The notes beneath the pieces are model-generated. The model saw nothing but the letters and a program-made list of their open reading frames with translations. It made no database searches and was not told where the DNA came from. From Roseateles_B flavus (GTDB taxonomy: Bacteria > Pseudomonadota > Gammaproteobacteria > Burkholderiales > Burkholderiaceae_C), in the NCBI RefSeq assembly GCF_039872765.1, contig NZ_JBDPZC010000001.1, positions 558,001 to 622,000 of the forward strand: a stretch of 64,000 nt of DNA. The letters run 5' to 3'. Below are positions 61,156 to 64,000 of the stretch, in pieces; within the stretch, counting starts at the first letter, position 1, and every line of letters begins with the position of its first letter. A program made the position numbers and the translations under genes.

Positions 61156-62322
61156 TCAGGGCTGGCTGAAGCGGTCGCCGGCGCTGGCGGGCTGCTGCAC
61201 CGAGAGGATCAGGGCATAGGACACGCGGCGGAAGGTCTGGAAGACCAGCAGCTTGCCATGCTGCTCGTCCGGCAGGCGAATGGCCTCCGGGCGGCCTTGG
61301 GGCGTCGTGGTGTCGCGGACTTCCTGGCCGGTCCGCCACAGGGCCAGCACATGGCCCCGCTCCATGCCATCCTGCGATCCCTTGTTGATCGAGACGATCT
61401 GGTTCTTGCCCGCGTTCACGGCCTCGCCGTAGACGGCGATGACCCGGCCATCGAACGCCCGGTTCGGGGCATGCGGCACGAAGCTGCCGAAGCTGCGCGG
61501 CGGCACGGGTGCCAGGCGGTCGCCGGTGTTGACTTCCTGACGCACCTGCTTGACCAGGAAGGTGGCAGGCACCTCCAGGGTCTTGCCCGCGGCCGGGGAG
61601 CCCGGACGCAGGAACTCGACCGTGCCGACATAGGCGGCCTCGTAGCCCAGCACTTCCTTGGTGACCGGATCGCGCAGCGGCTTGGCGCTGCGGAACACCC
61701 GGTAGTCGCCTTGTTGATTGGGCAGCGAACCGCGCACATAGGCCAGATCGCCCCGGCTCAGCAGCGCGCGGCCTTCCTGGGTGGCGGCCACGCGGGGGGC
61801 GGCCGCGAGGCTGTCGCTGTCCAGCACCACGGCTTCGTTGAGGAAGGGCTCGATCAGATTCATGGGGATGGCAGGGATGCCATCGTCGCCGAGCTGCTGC
61901 ACGCGGGCGCGCGGCGTGAGCTTGACGGTGCCGTCCGGACCGGTGACCTGCTGGGCGAGCTCGAGGCGGGCACGGCCGTCAACCTTGACCAGCACCAGGT
62001 GCTGGCCGGGGTAGATCAGGTGGGGGTTGCTGATCTGGTCCTGGTTCATGCCCCAGAGTTCAGGCCAGCGCCAGGGGCTCTTGAGGAAGAGGGTGGAGAT
62101 GGCCCACAGCGTGTCACCCTTCTTGACGGTGTAGCTGTCGGGGGCATCCGGTGCCAGCTCGGACAGGGGGACGCCCGCCTGTGCCACTTTCTGTGCCGTG
62201 TCCCGCTGGGACTGGGTGACCGGGAAATCGGTGGCCAGTGCTGGCGTTGCGCCGACGAGGGCGGCCGCAGCCCAGAGGGCGGTGGCGAGAGGGGCGGGGC
62301 GCAGCATGGGCCATGAAGTCAT
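61156..62322 (-). CDS. Secreted LysM-domain protein
   Basis: 388 residues. Signal peptide MTSWPMLRPAPLATALWAAA, ending ALA-TDF near residue 31. The LysM peptidoglycan-binding repeat lies at about 63-112 (SYTVKKGDTLWAISTLFLKS ... LIYPGQHLVLVKV, in part). The remaining ~270 residues are a conserved periplasmic region without a catalytic motif I recognise. CAGGAGAACG precedes the ATG at 62322. In betaproteobacteria such a gene is regularly found upstream of dprA and opposite def, which fits here. Confidence 0.92.
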   Translation of the reverse strand: MTSWPMLRPAPLATALWAAAALVGATPALATDFPVTQSQRDTAQKVAQAGVPLSELAPDAPDSYTVKKGDTLWAISTLFLKSPWRWPELWGMNQDQISNPHLIYPGQHLVLVKVDGRARLELAQQVTGPDGTVKLTPRARVQQLGDDGIPAIPMNLIEPFLNEAVVLDSDSLAAAPRVAATQEGRALLSRGDLAYVRGSLPNQQGDYRVFRSAKPLRDPVTKEVLGYEAAYVGTVEFLRPGSPAAGKTLEVPATFLVKQVRQEVNTGDRLAPVPPRSFGSFVPHAPNRAFDGRVIAVYGEAVNAGKNQIVSINKGSQDGMERGHVLALWRTGQEVRDTTTPQGRPEAIRLPDEQHGKLLVFQTFRRVSYALILSVQQPASAGDRFSQP

Positions 62323-62612
62323 CGGTCGTTCTCCTGCGGTGTGCCGGGCCGTCTTGCGAGGCGCCGGAGCCGCCATTTATTTGCCTGTCAGTGATGCCTG
62401 AGAGAGTGCCTGGGAAGGGCGCCGGCTCGAAGGGCGATCGACCCGGACGCTGAAGTCCTGCAGCAGATCGGCGAAAATCCCCTCAGCTTGCGATGATTCT
62501 GCCCCCAAAGAGGGTGGGTGTTGCAATGATTCCCGCCGGAGCGTCCTTGCTCTTGCAGGCACTTACAAAGCCGCGTTGTGCATTGTCCACAGCACGGCAT
62601 TGGAACCCCGAG

Positions 62613-63128
62613 ATGGCCAAACTGAATATCCTGCGTTACCCCGACCCGCGACTGCATACTGTGGCCCAGCCGGTGGCCCTTGTGGACGATCGTATCCGCC
62701 AGCTGGTGGACGACATGCTTGAGACCATGTATGCCGCCGAGGGCGTGGGCCTGGCAGCGACCCAGGTGGACGTGCACGAGCGCGTGGTGGTGATCGACAC
62801 CTCGGAGGAGCGCAACGAGCCCCGCGTGCTGATCAACCCCGAGATCATCGAGACCGGTGGCGCCCTGCGCGACGGCGAGGAAGGCTGCCTCAGCGTCCCG
62901 ACCGTCTATGACAAGGTGGCCCGCCATGAGCGGGTGAAGGTCCGGGCCCTGGGCCGAGATGGCCAGCCCTACGAGTTCGAGGCCGAGGGCCTGCTCTCGG
63001 TGTGCGTGCAGCACGAGCTGGACCACCTCAAGGGCAAGGTCTTCGTCGAGTACCTCAGCTCGCTCAAGCGCGATCGCATCAAGACCAAGCTGGCCAAGAA
63101 GGCCCGCGAAGACCAGCAGCGTCGCTGA
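62613..63128 (+). CDS. def: Peptide deformylase
   Basis: 171 residues. Removes the N-formyl group from nascent proteins; Fe2+-dependent. The three signature motifs are intact: GVGLAATQ (44-51), EGCLS (90-94, metal ligand C92) and HELDH (134-138, metal ligands H134 and H138, catalytic E135). The ATG at 62613 starts MAKLNILRYPDPRL as in the family; the upstream in-frame extension is not conserved. Overlaps fmt by one base (TGATG), so the pair is translationally coupled. Confidence 0.97.
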   Translation: MAKLNILRYPDPRLHTVAQPVALVDDRIRQLVDDMLETMYAAEGVGLAATQVDVHERVVVIDTSEERNEPRVLINPEIIETGGALRDGEEGCLSVPTVYDKVARHERVKVRALGRDGQPYEFEAEGLLSVCVQHELDHLKGKVFVEYLSSLKRDRIKTKLAKKAREDQQRR

Positions 63129-64000
63129 TGGGACTGCGCGTTGCCTTCGCCGGTACGCCGGAATTCGCCGCCGTCGCGCTGCAGGCCCTGCTGCAGGCCG
63201 GCTTCGAGGTGCCCCTGGTGCTGACCCAGCCGGACCGCCCGGCCGGGCGGGGCATGAAGCTGCAGGCCTCGCCCGTCAAGCAGCTGGCCCAGCAGCACGG
63301 CCTGGCCCTGAGCCAGCCGATGAGCCTGCGCCTGGACGGCAAGTACCCGGACGAGGCCGCCGCGTCGCGCGAGGCCCTGCTGGCCGCGAAGCCCGACCTC
63401 CTGGTGGTGGCGGCCTACGGCCTGATCCTGCCCCAGTGGGTGCTGGACCTGCCGCGCCTGGGCTGCCTCAACATCCACGCCTCGCTGCTGCCCCGCTGGC
63501 GCGGCGCGGCGCCGATCCACCGAGCCATTGAGGCCGGTGACGCCGAGACGGGCATCACCATCATGCAGATGGATGCCGGCCTGGATACCGGCGACATGCT
63601 CCTGATCGAGCGCCTGCCCATTGCGGCCGACGACACCACCGCCACCCTGCATGACAAGCTGGCGGTCCTGGGCGGCCGGCTGATCGTCGAGGCGCTGGAG
63701 TTGGCGGCCTGCGGCGGATTCCATCCCGAGCGACAGCCGGAGGCGGGCGTCTGCTATGCCCACAAGATCGACAAGGCCGAGAGCGAGATCGACTGGACCC
63801 TGCCGGCCGCCGCCATCGAGCGGCGCCTGCGGGCCTTCGACCCCTTCCCCGGCGGGCTCAGCCAGCTGGAGGGCGAGCCACTCAAGATCTGGAAGTCGCG
63901 CCTGGCCGAAGGGCGGGGCCAGCCCGGCGAGGTGCTGGCGGCCGATGCTGCCGGCCTGCTGGTGGCCTGTGGCGAAGGCGCGCTGCGCCTGACGGAGCTG
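63128..64000 (+). CDS. fmt: Methionyl-tRNA formyltransferase (runs off window end)
   Basis: The first 291 codons of about 310 are in the window. Formylates initiator Met-tRNA, matching the initiator tRNA genes nearby and the deformylase it is coupled to. MGLRVAFAGTPEFAAVALQA start, then the formyl-tetrahydrofolate signature VAAYGLILPQ, LNIHASLLPRWRGAAPIHRA (catalytic N, H and D region, about 108-150) and the beginning of the C-terminal OB-like domain (after about 205). Start codon lies in the TGATG overlap with def. Confidence 0.97.
   Translation, partial: MGLRVAFAGTPEFAAVALQALLQAGFEVPLVLTQPDRPAGRGMKLQASPVKQLAQQHGLALSQPMSLRLDGKYPDEAAASREALLAAKPDLLVVAAYGLILPQWVLDLPRLGCLNIHASLLPRWRGAAPIHRAIEAGDAETGITIMQMDAGLDTGDMLLIERLPIAADDTTATLHDKLAVLGGRLIVEALELAACGGFHPERQPEAGVCYAHKIDKAESEIDWTLPAAAIERRLRAFDPFPGGLSQLEGEPLKIWKSRLAEGRGQPGEVLAADAAGLLVACGEGALRLTEL

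Overview
This is one continuous piece of a GC-rich betaproteobacterial chromosome. The tRNA-tuf-secE-nusG-rplKAJL-rpoBC, str, S10, spc and alpha gene orders, the yajC-secD-secF and lysM-dprA-smg / def-fmt neighbourhoods and a DUF1631 gene all point to Burkholderiales, most likely the Comamonadaceae/Sphaerotilaceae side (inference from gene order and protein character; no database search was possible). No insertion sequence, prophage, CRISPR array or rRNA operon was seen.

Layout. 1-439: 5' end of a TonB-dependent receptor gene on the minus strand. 440-1056: non-coding, with a good promoter and a perfect GNRA-loop hairpin. 1057-15248: tRNA-Tyr, -Gly and -Thr, tuf copy 1, tRNA-Trp, secE, nusG, rplK, rplA, rplJ, rplL, rpoB, rpoC. 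15365-15892: a lone PIN-domain gene. 16313-20935: str operon (rpsL, rpsG, fusA, tuf copy 2). 21025-26461: S10 cluster, with rpsJ cut off from rplC by an intrinsic terminator. 26610-27116: a peroxiredoxin gene between the S10 and spc clusters. 27429-36711: spc and alpha clusters (rplN to secY, infA, rpmJ, rpsM, rpsK, rpsD, rpoA, rplQ), with hairpin terminators on both sides of rpsD. About 36 kb is therefore almost purely gene-expression machinery.

36941-43342 is mixed: dsbD, two identical initiator tRNA genes, a ProQ/FinO-family RNA chaperone with an RG-rich tail, an ArsR-type regulator with thymidine kinase, and an atypical crotonase. Two paralogous four-cysteine mini-proteins bracket the ArsR-tdk pair; I do not recognise their family. 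43619-53216 looks like one metabolic locus. A Liv-type ABC importer (livH, a livM-livG fusion, livF) and a small secreted protein face a six-gene minus-strand operon. That operon encodes a DapA-like deaminase, a GntR regulator, a proline-racemase-family epimerase, and the three subunits of a flavin/iron-sulfur amino-acid dehydrogenase. This is the gene set for trans-4-hydroxy-L-proline breakdown down to 2-oxoglutarate semialdehyde.

53451-64000 returns to housekeeping: yajC-secD-secF, a large DUF1631 gene, then smg, dprA and a LysM-protein gene on the minus strand, diverging from def and fmt (fmt runs off the window). Points of most interest are the CX2C-X21-CX3C paralogue pair, the covarying 37-bp intergenic hairpin at two sites, the hydroxyproline locus with its fused permease-ATPase, the PIN gene and peroxiredoxin gene lodged among ribosomal operons, and the unexplained promoter and hairpin ahead of the tRNA-tuf operon.
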